The notes under the pieces: generated by a model
Database searches by the model: none
Seen by the model: only the letters and a program-made list of their open reading frames with translations
Told to the model about the DNA's origin: nothing
Assembly: GCF_947496195.1 (NCBI RefSeq)
Contig: NZ_CANMBY010000002.1
Span: forward strand, 620,001 to 684,000
Direction of reading: 5' to 3'
Source: an uncultured Polaribacter sp.
GTDB lineage: Bacteria > Bacteroidota > Bacteroidia > Flavobacteriales > Flavobacteriaceae
Length of the DNA: 64,000 nucleotides
Shown here: piece by piece, positions 46,065 to 55,739 of the stretch
Layout of the letters: the number at the start of each line of letters is the position of its first letter
How positions within the stretch are numbered: the stretch's first letter is position 1
Made by a program: the position numbers and the translations under genes

Positions 46065-47251
46065 TCTAAAATTGTATCGTATAAATGTAACAGATTTTTA
46101 GAAGTCTGCTCCCAACAAAATGTATTTCTTACAAATTGTTTTCCATTTTCACCAAGTTTCTCTCTCAGATCTTCATCATGATATAATTTAAGAAGCTTAT
46201 CAGAAAAATCAACCACATTTCTATCTTCATGCACTAAACCTGAATTATTCTCTTCTATAAGCTCTTTCTGTGCAGTAGCATTGCTTACTAATAATGGCTT
46301 ACCAAAACTCATATATTGAAAAATTTTGTTTGCATAAGCAACATCATGTTGTAAATTTCTATGTAAAGGAGAAATACAAATATGACTAGCTAAAATATAC
46401 GATTGAAATAAAGATACATCTTGCCAACCTTCGAAATCTACATAATGTTCAAGTGCTAAATCTTTAACTTGTTTTTTTAAAATAACGTCAGTAGTGTTTT
46501 TACCAACAATAACTAATTTAATATTAGATATTTCGTTTTTTAAATTATTGATACTTTCAATAGCAGTTTGTAAACCTCTTCTAATATGTGTATCACCTAA
46601 ATATAAAATCACAAAATGATTAGCGTATTTGTTAATGATACTTTCATCTACATTATAATCTTCAAAAAAAGATTTCCTTATGGTGTTAGGCACCAAAACA
46701 AAGTTTTCTTTTTGTTCAGGAATTCGATTTTGTAAATCTTTTATAAAATGAGGTGATACAGATATTATTTTATCTGATTTTAAAATCAACTCTTTTTCTT
46801 TCTCTTTCCATTTATTAGGGGAGATAATGTATTTACCAGGGAATTTTTGAAGATGAGGATACAACTTCATTACTTCTGGATAATTATCATGCAAATCTAA
46901 AACAACAGGTAAATTTAATTTTTTGTTAGCTTTAAAAACAGCTTCAGCAACTTTAATATCATGAATATGGATGGCTTCTGGCTGTACTTTATTAAAAAAA
47001 TGATGAATCTTTTGCTGCATCAAAATAGCATAAAAGGGTACAGTATATGCTAAAGCTGAGAGTTTATATTCTAATTGATTAGATGGATACCTAACTATAT
47101 GAATACCATTAATTATTTCTTCTTGTTTTTCTTTAGTATAAGTTAAACAAAATAAAAAAACTTGATGACCAGCATTTACTAAAGTAACAGCTTCATTTTC
47201 TACTCTGGGATCAGGTGGGAATTTAGCATCAAGAATCATAGCGATTTTCAT
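46061..47251 (-). CDS. Family 4-type glycosyltransferase (first gene of the unit)
   Basis: GT-B glycosyltransferase of 396 residues: MKIAMILDAKFPPDPRVENE at the N-terminus, IHIHDIKVAEAVF near 97, and the donor domain with LYLGDTHIRRGLQTAIESI near 217 (partly quoted) plus NKIFQYMSFGKPLLVSNA near 308 containing the GT4-like E/Q-FMSxGKP element. It overlaps the next glycosyltransferase by 4 bases and begins the flippase unit. Its promoter must lie in the 274-base divergent spacer, next to the candidate small RNA. Confidence 0.88.
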   Translation of the reverse strand: MKIAMILDAKFPPDPRVENEAVTLVNAGHQVFLFCLTYTKEKQEEIINGIHIVRYPSNQLEYKLSALAYTVPFYAILMQQKIHHFFNKVQPEAIHIHDIKVAEAVFKANKKLNLPVVLDLHDNYPEVMKLYPHLQKFPGKYIISPNKWKEKEKELILKSDKIISVSPHFIKDLQNRIPEQKENFVLVPNTIRKSFFEDYNVDESIINKYANHFVILYLGDTHIRRGLQTAIESINNLKNEISNIKLVIVGKNTTDVILKKQVKDLALEHYVDFEGWQDVSLFQSYILASHICISPLHRNLQHDVAYANKIFQYMSFGKPLLVSNATAQKELIEENNSGLVHEDRNVVDFSDKLLKLYHDEDLREKLGENGKQFVRNTFCWEQTSKNLLHLYDTILD

Positions 47252-47323
47252 AATAAAAAATGAAGGTAATTTTATTGAAAAACAAATTTAGAAAGAATTA
47301 TAGTAAGATTTACTATTAAATAA

Positions 47324-47440
47324 AGAAAGAGGCTTAAAGCCTCTTTCTCTTCTTTAATCACAGCAGTTGTTTTAATATGGGGGGAAATGTGTGATTTTTT
47401 CCATATATATTCGAATTTAAAACTAATTCTTCTTAATTTC
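47324..47440 (-). ncRNA. Candidate small RNA with C-rich loop and its own terminator hairpin
   Basis: The 274-base spacer 47252-47525 lies between divergent genes, yet it contains a terminator-like hairpin serving neither: AGAAAGAGGC (47324-47333) and GCCTCTTTCT (47339-47348), loop 5, followed on the minus strand by TTTATTTAATAG. Just upstream on that strand AAUCACA (47396-47390) can pair with UGUGAUU (47362-47356), enclosing 27 bases with a CCCCCC run (47384-47379). A weak -7-like TACTATTTAG lies near 47440. Together they look like a transcript of about 110 bases. A ten-codon ORF MEKITHFPPY (47404-47372) lies inside. Alternatives are an unrecognised leader peptide unit, or decayed sequence. 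Confidence 0.4.
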
Positions 47441-47525
47441 TAAATAGTATGCTTACATTTTATAAAAAGCACGAACATATTTTAAAAATTAAAAAAGCTT
47501 TGTAATAAGTAATATAGTTTATAAA

Positions 47526-49328
47526 TTGCTATCTATTATATTTATAATCCTTAAACAATATATATTGATACTCTTAAATAAAAGTTTAATTTTTACAATA
47601 AGTGAAAAATATAAACTTAATAGGTACCCAATATTCTTAAATTATAATGTAATCTATTTAATTGTTTTACTTTTTTTTAGCAATTTTGATTTAATTGCAC
47701 AGGAAAAGGATAGTTTTTATTTAAAAAAAATTCAACAATTTACTAGTTCTAACAACGATAGTCTTCTTTATTATTCTAACAAACTTAGACGTTCAACAGA
47801 TATTTGCAATAGAATTAAAGCCTTAAATTTTGAAGCTAAGGCATACTACCAAATGAGTAATGTTAATAAAGCAGAATCTCTTTTAAAAAATGTTTTAAAA
47901 GAGATAAATGATAATAATAGTGACTTAGTTTGTTTAAAAATGAATCATCTAAATACTTTAAATAGACTTTTCTGGATTTATAAAAATAAGCGATCTTACC
48001 AAAAAGCCTATGATGTAGCTATAGAAAGAAAAAAACTTTCTGAAACAATAGAAGACAAAAACTATTACAATGCTACAAATAATTCTGTAAATAGCAATAT
48101 TGCAATAATTAAGAATGTAATGGGTTTTCATGAAGAAGCTAGAAATATCTTAAAAAACAATTATTACAGGCTTCCTTATATTTATAAAAATTTGAGTGAA
48201 CAAAACTTTTACAAAGATGATAAAAAGAAAGCTGGATATTATTTAACTTTAAACCAAACATCTACATTAAATTTAATTGGAGAAAGCTTTTTACAATCAA
48301 GTGATAATTATAAAAGTATATATTTAGATTCAGCAAGTTATTATTTTAAAGAATCTTTTAAAATTGCTAAAAATTTTGACCCTCCACATAAAGATTCTGA
48401 AACATTATATCAATTAAGAGAAGCTGAAGTTTTAATAGCAAAACATCAATATAAAAAATCATTAGAATTAATAAATCAATATTCTAAAAATTCTAAAGAG
48501 TATAATACATATCAAAAAATTAATTCTTTAAAAGCTATATGCTTTCAAAATCTAGAAGAAAAAGATTCAGCTGTAAAATACAGTAGAAAATTTTTAAGTA
48601 ATTTTAAAAAACAAAGAAATAATAAAGAAAGATTAATTGCTATTTATAATATTTTATCAAATTATTATTTTCAAACAGAACAAATAGATAGCGCACGTAA
48701 ATATTCTGAATTAACAATCTCAGAATTAAATTTATTTAACAAAAACAAAAGTTCTGTAAATAAGACTCATCATTTATATAATTACAATGATATTAATAAA
48801 TTAAATGAAAAAATTTTAAAAAATAAAAGAAATAAAATTTTATGGTTTATTACAATTGGTGCTTTTTTGATTATGATTTTAAGTTATTTAATTTATAATT
48901 ATAAGAAAAAAATAAATGAATCTTCTTTTAAAAAAAATGAACAAGATGTAATAATTGAAAAGAAAGATTACAATATAGATAAAATAACAGAAGATAATAT
49001 TTTACAAGGTATTATTGAGTTTAAAAACTCAAAAGGTTTTCTAGATAAAAACTTTACAATAAATATGTTAGCTAAAAAATTAGGAACAAACACATCATAT
49101 TTATCTTATATTTTTAATCAAAATTATAATCAATCTTTTAAACAGTTTATTACTAATTTAAGAATAGACTATTTAATTTTACAATTAAAAGAAAACCCTA
49201 AATTCAAAAACTATACAATAAAAGCTCTAGCAGAAGAAATAGGATATACTAATGCTTCAGCATTTTCAAGAGCTTTTAAAAAGTATAAGGGAATAAATCC
49301 TTCAGATTATATTAAATCTTTAAACTAA
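47526..49328 (+). CDS. TPR-containing membrane-anchored AraC-type regulator
   Basis: Protein of about 600 residues. A secretion signal or anchor lies near residues 44-60 (ending SNFDLIAQ), tetratricopeptide-type helices fill about 65-410, a membrane helix lies near 440-460 (WFITIGAFLIMILSYLIY), and a C-terminal AraC/XylS HTH pair occupies the last 105 residues (FTINMLAKKLGTNTSYLSY; IKALAEEIGYTNASAFSRAF). A periplasmic sensor with a cytoplasmic DNA-binding tail is implied. No ATG fits: TTG 47526 or TTG 47565 are candidates, so the start is uncertain. The 3' end overlaps the convergent YfhO gene by 9 bases. Confidence 0.85.
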   Translation: MLSIIFIILKQYILILLNKSLIFTISEKYKLNRYPIFLNYNVIYLIVLLFFSNFDLIAQEKDSFYLKKIQQFTSSNNDSLLYYSNKLRRSTDICNRIKALNFEAKAYYQMSNVNKAESLLKNVLKEINDNNSDLVCLKMNHLNTLNRLFWIYKNKRSYQKAYDVAIERKKLSETIEDKNYYNATNNSVNSNIAIIKNVMGFHEEARNILKNNYYRLPYIYKNLSEQNFYKDDKKKAGYYLTLNQTSTLNLIGESFLQSSDNYKSIYLDSASYYFKESFKIAKNFDPPHKDSETLYQLREAEVLIAKHQYKKSLELINQYSKNSKEYNTYQKINSLKAICFQNLEEKDSAVKYSRKFLSNFKKQRNNKERLIAIYNILSNYYFQTEQIDSARKYSELTISELNLFNKNKSSVNKTHHLYNYNDINKLNEKILKNKRNKILWFITIGAFLIMILSYLIYNYKKKINESSFKKNEQDVIIEKKDYNIDKITEDNILQGIIEFKNSKGFLDKNFTINMLAKKLGTNTSYLSYIFNQNYNQSFKQFITNLRIDYLILQLKENPKFKNYTIKALAEEIGYTNASAFSRAFKKYKGINPSDYIKSLN

Positions 49329-51740
49329 TTTTTTCTTCTTTTTTTCATCATACAATAACCAACCTGCAGAAACTAGAATAAGAATAATGTATGATATTAA
49401 TGAAATTAAACCTCCTTTTTGAATAACTTTTGGTTCAAACTTAAAAGTTATGGTATGATTTCCTTCAGGCACTATCATTCCTCTAAGTACATAATTTACT
49501 CTGTAGTGAGGTGTTAATTGTCCATCAACATAAGCATTCCAGCCATCTTTGTAAAATATTTCTGAAAATACAGCAAATTGCTTTCTATTCGTTTTTGATT
49601 CGTAAGTAAGTTCAGTTACATCATATTTTTTAAGACTTATAGTTGCTGTTGAATCTTTATCAAAAGTTAAATTTATAGTCTGGTCTAATTGTCTGTTATC
49701 TATTACTGCTTCAAATTTAGTTTGTAAAGAATCTAATGCCATCATTTCTTTATTCGCAGAATCTACCAATTTAATTTCATTAACAAACCAAGCATTACCA
49801 TTTGCATATGGATTTAACTGCGCTTGTTTCTCGCCTTTATTATCAGCAATTATAAAGTATTTGGTATTAAGCATGTTTAAAACTTGCATATTGTTTTTAG
49901 CAATTTGATACTCAAATAACTCACTATAACGTCCCATTTTTGCTGCATGATATCCTCCTATTGATTGGTGAAAGTAAGAAGTAGTTCCATCTTGCATAGG
50001 GTTACCTACAAAATTACCAACTCTAAAATGAGTAGTATCTTGTAAAATTTGCTTGTCTACATTAGAAGCTACAAAAGGTTTATCTACTCTTCTAGAATTT
50101 GTAAAATCTTCTTGATTTACATATCTTTTATCTACAGAAATCAAGTCGAATAAAACCAAAACCCCTAAACCTACTATTACTAGATTCTTTTTTAATTTAT
50201 CTTTTAGAAATAACCATAAAATTCCTCCAGTTAAAATTACAAGTACTAATGACCTAATTGTATCAGATAATAACATTGCTTTTCTATCAGCAATAACAGC
50301 ATCAATTAAACCTACTAAATCTTTATAATTATTATCTCTTATACCTTCGAAAGTTGAAAAAACATGAGCAAGTACAAAACCTAAAACTATAACACCACTA
50401 AAAGTAAACACAGCTTTTTCTAATGCTTTTCTTTTTTGAATAGTATTTATTTCTTTAGAAAAGAATTCTTTTAATGCTAAAATTGCTAAAATTGGCACAC
50501 AAAGTTCTGCAATAACTTGTATAGAAGAAACTGCTCTAAACTTATTGTAAAGAGGTACATAATCTATAAAAAAGTTAGTGATAATATCAAAATTTCTACC
50601 CCAACTTAATAAAATTGAGAATACTGTAGCAGCAACCAACCATTGTTTTAATTTACCTTTCACTAAAAATATACCCAGAAAAAATAGAAAGAAAATAACT
50701 GCTCCTATATAAGCTGGTGCTTCAATTATGGTTTGGTCTCCCCAATAAGAAAGCACTTGTTTAGAATAATCATCTGCAACCTTTTTACCAGCTCTTTTTT
50801 CTATAAGTTTATAAAAATTAGAATCTTCACTCAACTCTTCAAAAGTTCCTCCTCCCATGTATCTTGGGATAAAGAGATTAAATGTCTCTAATTTAGCATA
50901 GCTGTATTCTGTAATATAACTTTTATCTAAACCTGTAGTTTGTTTTTTTTCAGTTCTATCTGCGTTAATTGTTAATTCTGATTTACCTCTTGTACTAAAA
51001 TCTGCATATTCTTTCATGGCCATTATTCTAGAAGAATTGGCCCCAATACCAAGAACAACAGCTGAAATTATAACTGCTGCTTTTTTTATAAATACAGTTA
51101 ATTCATCATTTTTAATAGCATGTATAAGTTCAACTATACCTAATATTAATAAACAGAAACCTAAATAGTAAGTCATTTGAATATGGTTTACATAGATTTC
51201 TAAAGCCATTGCAAATCCTGTAACAATAAAGCCTAATACATATTTTTTTCTAAAAACCCATAAGACTCCTGCTAAAACCAATGGCATATATGCTATAGCA
51301 TGCGCTTTTGCATTGTGGCCTGGGATAAAAATGATAATCAAATACGTAGAAAAACCAAAAGCTAAAGAACCTAAAGTGGCTAACCTCCAATCTACTTTTA
51401 ATGCCATCATTAAAACAAAAAAGCTTAAAAAATATAAAAAAGTATAATCTGCTGGTCTAGGTAAAAAGCGTAATGTTTTATCTATAACTCTTACAAAATC
51501 ATTTGGGTAATATGCACTAATCTGATAAGCTGGCATTCCACTAAAAGAAGCACCTGTCCAATATGGCTCTGCATTTTTATCTGCTCTATAATCATTAATT
51601 TCTTTAGCCATACCCTGAAATTGAGTAATATCTGACTGTGAAATTTTTTTACCTTTTAAAACTGGATGAAAGTATAAAAGCGATGCAAAAACAAATAGTA
51701 CAACAACCCCTAAGTATTTAAAAATATTTTCTTTTTTCAT
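49320..51740 (-). CDS. YfhO-family membrane protein
   Basis: Inner-membrane protein of 806 residues with about 12 or more helices and a large C-terminal extracytoplasmic domain (about 600-780), then a last helix and basic tail DEKKKKKLV. YfhO of Gram-positives is needed for glycosylation of lipoteichoic acid, and the fold is related to GT-C enzymes; the N-terminal loop YWTGASFSGMPAYQISAYYP near residue 60 carries the conserved acidic/aromatic pattern partly. In flavobacteria its role is unproven, but transfer of lipid-linked sugars is a reasonable inference. It is transcribed 3 bases after the DUF4834 gene. Confidence 0.85.
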   Translation of the reverse strand: MKKENIFKYLGVVVLFVFASLLYFHPVLKGKKISQSDITQFQGMAKEINDYRADKNAEPYWTGASFSGMPAYQISAYYPNDFVRVIDKTLRFLPRPADYTFLYFLSFFVLMMALKVDWRLATLGSLAFGFSTYLIIIFIPGHNAKAHAIAYMPLVLAGVLWVFRKKYVLGFIVTGFAMALEIYVNHIQMTYYLGFCLLILGIVELIHAIKNDELTVFIKKAAVIISAVVLGIGANSSRIMAMKEYADFSTRGKSELTINADRTEKKQTTGLDKSYITEYSYAKLETFNLFIPRYMGGGTFEELSEDSNFYKLIEKRAGKKVADDYSKQVLSYWGDQTIIEAPAYIGAVIFFLFFLGIFLVKGKLKQWLVAATVFSILLSWGRNFDIITNFFIDYVPLYNKFRAVSSIQVIAELCVPILAILALKEFFSKEINTIQKRKALEKAVFTFSGVIVLGFVLAHVFSTFEGIRDNNYKDLVGLIDAVIADRKAMLLSDTIRSLVLVILTGGILWLFLKDKLKKNLVIVGLGVLVLFDLISVDKRYVNQEDFTNSRRVDKPFVASNVDKQILQDTTHFRVGNFVGNPMQDGTTSYFHQSIGGYHAAKMGRYSELFEYQIAKNNMQVLNMLNTKYFIIADNKGEKQAQLNPYANGNAWFVNEIKLVDSANKEMMALDSLQTKFEAVIDNRQLDQTINLTFDKDSTATISLKKYDVTELTYESKTNRKQFAVFSEIFYKDGWNAYVDGQLTPHYRVNYVLRGMIVPEGNHTITFKFEPKVIQKGGLISLISYIILILVSAGWLLYDEKKKKKLV

Positions 51741-51743
51741 TAT

Positions 51744-51998
51744 TTAATCAATTTCTTCATAATCTACATATTCACCAACAGAATTATTTGAGTTATTCTT
51801 ATTTTTTGGTGCTTTATCTATTATAGTTTCTCCTTCTCTAACAGTGTGCTCTTGTTGGTAATTTCCAAACTGTTGCTCTGCTTTCTTTTTCATTGTATCT
51901 GCAACTTTATTAACTACATAAGGAGCGATTAATTTGGCAAGGAATTTAAAACCGTAATAAAAAAGTAATATAAAAAAGAGTGTTTTTAATAAACCCAT
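51744..51998 (-). CDS. DUF4834 small membrane protein
   Basis: Protein of 84 residues from the ATG ending at 51998 (MGLLKTLFFILLFYYGFKFL); the frame continues upstream to 52076, but that extension is unlike the family. One N-terminal membrane helix, an amphipathic KKKAEQQFGNY segment, and an acidic tail ending VGEYVDYEEID. The family is known by name only (DUF4834). Its conserved place is directly before the YfhO gene, with 3 bases between, so the two are co-expressed. Confidence 0.8.
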   Translation of the reverse strand: MGLLKTLFFILLFYYGFKFLAKLIAPYVVNKVADTMKKKAEQQFGNYQQEHTVREGETIIDKAPKNKNNSNNSVGEYVDYEEID

Positions 51999-52123
51999 GA
52001 AATAGTGTGTTAAAAAAATCAAGTAAAAGTAACAATTTGGCAACAATTGTAGCGTTAAGATTATATAAAACTTCAAAAGCTTTAAAAAAGTATAAGAAGC
52101 TTTTTAAAACAGCATTTTTATTA

Positions 52124-52131
52124 TATGTTTG
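52124..52131 (+). promoter_or_regulatory. Promoter -7 box for the outer-membrane protein gene
   Basis: TATGTTTG matches TAnnTTTG. It overlaps the ATG at 52125, which rules that ATG out and supports the start at 52167. Confidence 0.55.
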
Positions 52132-52166
52132 TTTATATATTTAAAAAACTAAATGCTTCTTTGGCA

Positions 52167-53186
52167 ATGAAAAACATAATAGTTAAGCTTTTATTTTCTT
52201 TTTTTCTTTTAAGTTTTTCATCTGTTTTTTCTCAATATACAGAGGTTATAAATTCAAATAAACCAGGTTTTTCTGAAAGTCCTTATAGTGTAGGCTCTGG
52301 AGTTTATCAATTTGAAAGTAATTTATTTTTTAGAAATACTTCTATAGAACCTACATTTTCTAGACCTCAATCTTTTGGTTTAGATTTTTTATTTAGAACT
52401 AGTTTTTTATCTGAAAAACTAGAGCTAAATGCTCAATTGGCCTATCAAAGAGATAAAGTAGCTTTTAAAAATATTTTTACAAGTCATTATTTTAGCACTG
52501 GGCTAAGCAGATTTACAATTGGCGCTAAATACTTAATTTTTCAACAAGAATATGAAGATAAAAGTAAAGAAGTTAGAAGTTGGAAGAGAAGAATGGCATT
52601 TGATAAAAAAAGATTAATTCCTTCTGTAGCTATCTATGCTGGTTTAAACACAGATTTTTTAAGTGACATTCACAAAAAAGGAAGTATTTCTCCTAAAGTT
52701 GGTGTTTTATTACAAAACAATTTAAGCAACAATTTTAATATTATTACAAATGTTTATTATGACAATATTGGAACTGATTTTTCTGAATATTCTTTTATTG
52801 TAACTAGTACCTATAATTACAATGTAAGATGGTCATCATTTGTAGAAAATCAAACTATATTTCAACAGAACAAAACTATATCTAATTTTGGTGGAGGGTT
52901 AGCTTATTTATACAATAGAAATTTACAAATAAATTCTTCTTTACGTTTCTTATTAGAAGGGCAAGCACAAGGTTATTATTTATCTTTAGGAGTTTCTTAC
53001 AGAATAGACAAACATATAGATAAGTTTACATTATTAGACGATAATGGTAATGAAATTAGAGACACACCTATCAATAAATTTAATAAAAAACAAAAAGGAT
53101 TCTTTAATAGACTTTTTAGTATTTTTACGAAAAAAGGAAGTCAAAATAAATCTCGTAAAAGAGTAAAACGAAAAAGGAAAAATTAA
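52167..53186 (+). CDS. Outer-membrane beta-barrel protein, transporter-like (phenol MetA-type family)
   Basis: Protein of 339 residues from ATG 52167 with a clear signal peptide (MKNIIVKLLFSFFLL...SVFSQ). About 12 amphipathic strands follow, with INSNKPGFSESPYSVGSGVY at the start of the mature part, a signature of the family named for putative outer-membrane phenol transport. The barrel ends near residue 285 (YLSLGVSYRIDK) and a soluble, very basic tail follows (KGSQNKSRKRVKRKRKN). The substrate is unknown, and the basic C-terminal tail is unusual for a barrel whose last strand normally ends the protein. Confidence 0.8.
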   Translation: MKNIIVKLLFSFFLLSFSSVFSQYTEVINSNKPGFSESPYSVGSGVYQFESNLFFRNTSIEPTFSRPQSFGLDFLFRTSFLSEKLELNAQLAYQRDKVAFKNIFTSHYFSTGLSRFTIGAKYLIFQQEYEDKSKEVRSWKRRMAFDKKRLIPSVAIYAGLNTDFLSDIHKKGSISPKVGVLLQNNLSNNFNIITNVYYDNIGTDFSEYSFIVTSTYNYNVRWSSFVENQTIFQQNKTISNFGGGLAYLYNRNLQINSSLRFLLEGQAQGYYLSLGVSYRIDKHIDKFTLLDDNGNEIRDTPINKFNKKQKGFFNRLFSIFTKKGSQNKSRKRVKRKRKN

Positions 53187-53199
53187 ATTCTGACAGAAG

Positions 53200-54321
53200 A
53201 TGATAAACATTAAAGAAGCTAAAACAAAGAAAGAAATAAAAAAATTTGTTTTATTTCCTTTTTCACTTTATAAGAATAATAAATATTGGGTTCCTCCAAT
53301 AATAAAAGACGAAATCAACAATTTTGATGCTAATAAAAACCCAGTTTTTAAACATTCTGAAGCTTGGTTTTTACTTGCATATAAAAATGATAAAATTGTA
53401 GGTAGAGTTTTGGCTATCATCAATTGGCATGAAGTTAATGAGCAAAAGATCAAAAAAATGCGTTTTGGTTGGTTTGATATGATTGACGATGTAGAAGTTT
53501 CTAAAGCACTTTTAGAAAAAGTAAACGAAATAGGTAAGCAACATTATTTAGAGTATTTAGAAGGGCCAGTTGGTTTTAATAATTTAGATAAAACAGGAGT
53601 ACTAATAGATGGTTTTGATCATCTTGGAACTATGATTACTTGGTACAACCACCCATATTATAAAGATCATTTAGAACAATTAGGCTTTATTAAAGAAAAA
53701 GAATATTTAGAGAATAAGTTTAAGTTTAAAAATGTAGATACTGTATATTATTCAAGAGTATCTAATATTATAAAAAAACGTTTAAAGTTAAAGGCTTTAG
53801 ATTTTAAAAAAACAAAAGACATCATGCCTTACGTAGATGATATGTTTACTGTTTTTGATAAATCGTATTCTACTCTTGCTACTTATGTACCCATTTCAGA
53901 AGAGCAAAAAGAGTATTTTAAAAAGAAGTATATCTCATTCATAAATCCTGAATATATTAAGTTTGTTATGAATGATGAAAACCAACTTATTGCATTTGCA
54001 ATTGTAATGCCTTCTTTTTCTACTGCTTTGCAAAAAGCAAAAGGTAAACTATTTCCAACAGGAATTTTTTATCTTTTAAATGCTAAAAAACATGCAAAAG
54101 ATGTTACTTTTTATTTAATTGGAATTGATCCAAAATATCAAAATAAGGGAGTTACAGCTATAATTTTTGATCAATATTCAAAAACATTTGCTAAAAAAGG
54201 TATTATAAATTGTATTAGAACACCAGAATTAGAAGAAAATGAAGCCATTAGAAAAATTTGGCAAGATTTTAATCCTGTAACTCATAAAAGAAGAAGAACA
54301 TACAGAAAAGCCATTCAATAA
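53200..54321 (+). CDS. GNAT-fold N-acetyltransferase-like protein
   Basis: Cytosolic protein of 373 residues. The C-terminal half (about 180-373) has a GNAT-like pattern: FAIVMPSFSTAL, then TFYLIGIDPKYQNKGVTAII near 300 with the Q/R-x-x-G-x-G/A acetyl-CoA-loop form QNKGVT. The N-terminal half (YKNNKYWVPPIIKDEINNF; GRVLAIIN near 70) may be a second, degenerate GNAT unit. Flavobacterial relatives are sometimes labelled GTP cyclohydrolase, which nothing here supports. The substrate is unknown. It is 36 bases upstream of rsmE. Confidence 0.72.
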   Translation: MINIKEAKTKKEIKKFVLFPFSLYKNNKYWVPPIIKDEINNFDANKNPVFKHSEAWFLLAYKNDKIVGRVLAIINWHEVNEQKIKKMRFGWFDMIDDVEVSKALLEKVNEIGKQHYLEYLEGPVGFNNLDKTGVLIDGFDHLGTMITWYNHPYYKDHLEQLGFIKEKEYLENKFKFKNVDTVYYSRVSNIIKKRLKLKALDFKKTKDIMPYVDDMFTVFDKSYSTLATYVPISEEQKEYFKKKYISFINPEYIKFVMNDENQLIAFAIVMPSFSTALQKAKGKLFPTGIFYLLNAKKHAKDVTFYLIGIDPKYQNKGVTAIIFDQYSKTFAKKGIINCIRTPELEENEAIRKIWQDFNPVTHKRRRTYRKAIQ

Positions 54322-54356
54322 CCTTCAAATAAATTAATATATAATACTTTCATATA

Positions 54357-55064
54357 GTGCAGCTTTTTTACAACAACTTACTTGATAAAAATTCAAAAGA
54401 AATTCTTTTTGATAAAATAGAAAGTAAACATATTGTTCGTGTATTACGTAAAAAAGAGAATGATATTTTAGACATTACAAATGGAAATGGCTTATTATTT
54501 AAAGCCAAAATTACGCTAGCAAATGACAAAAGATGTATTGCAGAAATTATACAGGTAGAAGAAAAAGATAAACTTTGGGATTATTACTTACACATTGCTA
54601 TAGCACCCACAAAAAATAATGATAGATTAGAGTGGTTTTTAGAAAAAGCTACAGAAATTGGCATAGATGAAATTACCCCAATTATTTGTCAAAACTCAGA
54701 ACGAAAGATTGTTAAACAAGAAAGGTTAGAAAAAATCATTCAATCTGCCATGAAACAATCTTTAAAATTTACATTACCAAAACTTAATGAGCCTATTAAA
54801 TTTAATGATTTTATAGATCAAGATTTTAATGGTAAAACATGTATTGCTCATTGTGAAGATGATGAAAAAACATTATTAAAAACAATAGTAAATACTAAAG
54901 AAAAAATTACAATTTTAATAGGCCCTGAAGGCGATTTTTCTACTCAAGAAATTAAAAAAGCTTTATCAAAAAATTTCACACCCATCTCTTTAGGAGAAAG
55001 TAGGTTAAGAACAGAAACTGCAGGATTAGTTGCTGTGCAAACTGTTGCCATCATCAATCAATAA
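54357..55064 (+). CDS. rsmE: 16S rRNA (uracil-1498-N3)-methyltransferase
   Basis: SPOUT-class enzyme that methylates U1498 of 16S rRNA at the decoding site. It has 235 residues from a GTG start; the N-terminal PUA-like domain (HIVRVLRKKENDILDITNGN) precedes the knotted SAM-binding domain with IGPEGDFSTQEI near 187 and the closing LGESRLRTETAGLVA near 212. The frame and length match RsmE. It is followed 27 bases later by the DUF4159 gene, a conserved flavobacterial pair. Confidence 0.95.
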   Translation: MQLFYNNLLDKNSKEILFDKIESKHIVRVLRKKENDILDITNGNGLLFKAKITLANDKRCIAEIIQVEEKDKLWDYYLHIAIAPTKNNDRLEWFLEKATEIGIDEITPIICQNSERKIVKQERLEKIIQSAMKQSLKFTLPKLNEPIKFNDFIDQDFNGKTCIAHCEDDEKTLLKTIVNTKEKITILIGPEGDFSTQEIKKALSKNFTPISLGESRLRTETAGLVAVQTVAIINQ

Positions 55065-55091
55065 TTTAGTATATTGCTATAAATTCTTATA

Positions 55092-55739
55092 GTGAAGTTT
55101 TTAAAAATTTGTTTTTTAATCGTTTTTATTTTTTGTAGCAAATTTTATGCTCAAGATGTTGCTATTTTAAAATATAATGGTGGTGGAGATTGGTATGCAA
55201 ACCCAACAGCAGTGCCTAATTTAATAAATTTCACAAACGATAAGATTAAAACTAATATTTCTAAAAATCCACAAAGTGTAGCTGCAAATAGTACCGATAT
55301 TTTTAATTTCCCTATATTATTTATGACTGGCCATGGAAATGTTTATTTTACAGATGAAGAGGCAAATAATATTAGAAATTATTTAATATCTGGTGGTTTT
55401 TTACATATTTCTGATAATTATGGTTTAGATAAATTTATTAGAAAAGAACTTAAAAAAGTCTTCCCAAATTTAGAGTTTACGGAAATACCTAGCAATCACC
55501 CTATTTATAATCAGACTTTTAAATTCCCAAATGGAATTCCAAAAATTCATGAACATGATAAAAAAAATGCTCAAGGATTTGGACTTTTCTACGAAGGAAG
55601 GTTAATTGTTTTTTATGATTACGAAACAGATTTAAGTGATGGCTGGGAAGACCAAATTATACATAATAATCCAAAAGAAGTTAGAGAAAAAGCATTAAAA
55701 ATGGGAGCTAATATAATTGAGTATGCTTTTAAAAATTAG
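55092..55739 (+). CDS. DUF4159 exported protein
   Basis: Protein of 215 residues from GTG 55092 with a signal peptide ending KFYAQ. The core shows the DUF4159 pattern: VAILKYNGGGDWYANPTAVP near 23, PILFMTGHGNVYFTDEE near 77, and LISGGFLHISDNYG near 100, a Rossmann-like ThuA/GATase1-type arrangement. DUF4159 occurs in periplasmic proteins linked to von Willebrand-factor and MoxR clusters, but function is unknown. Its 3' end overlaps the symporter start by 17 bases, so the two are translationally coupled. Confidence 0.85.
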   Translation: MKFLKICFLIVFIFCSKFYAQDVAILKYNGGGDWYANPTAVPNLINFTNDKIKTNISKNPQSVAANSTDIFNFPILFMTGHGNVYFTDEEANNIRNYLISGGFLHISDNYGLDKFIRKELKKVFPNLEFTEIPSNHPIYNQTFKFPNGIPKIHEHDKKNAQGFGLFYEGRLIVFYDYETDLSDGWEDQIIHNNPKEVREKALKMGANIIEYAFKN

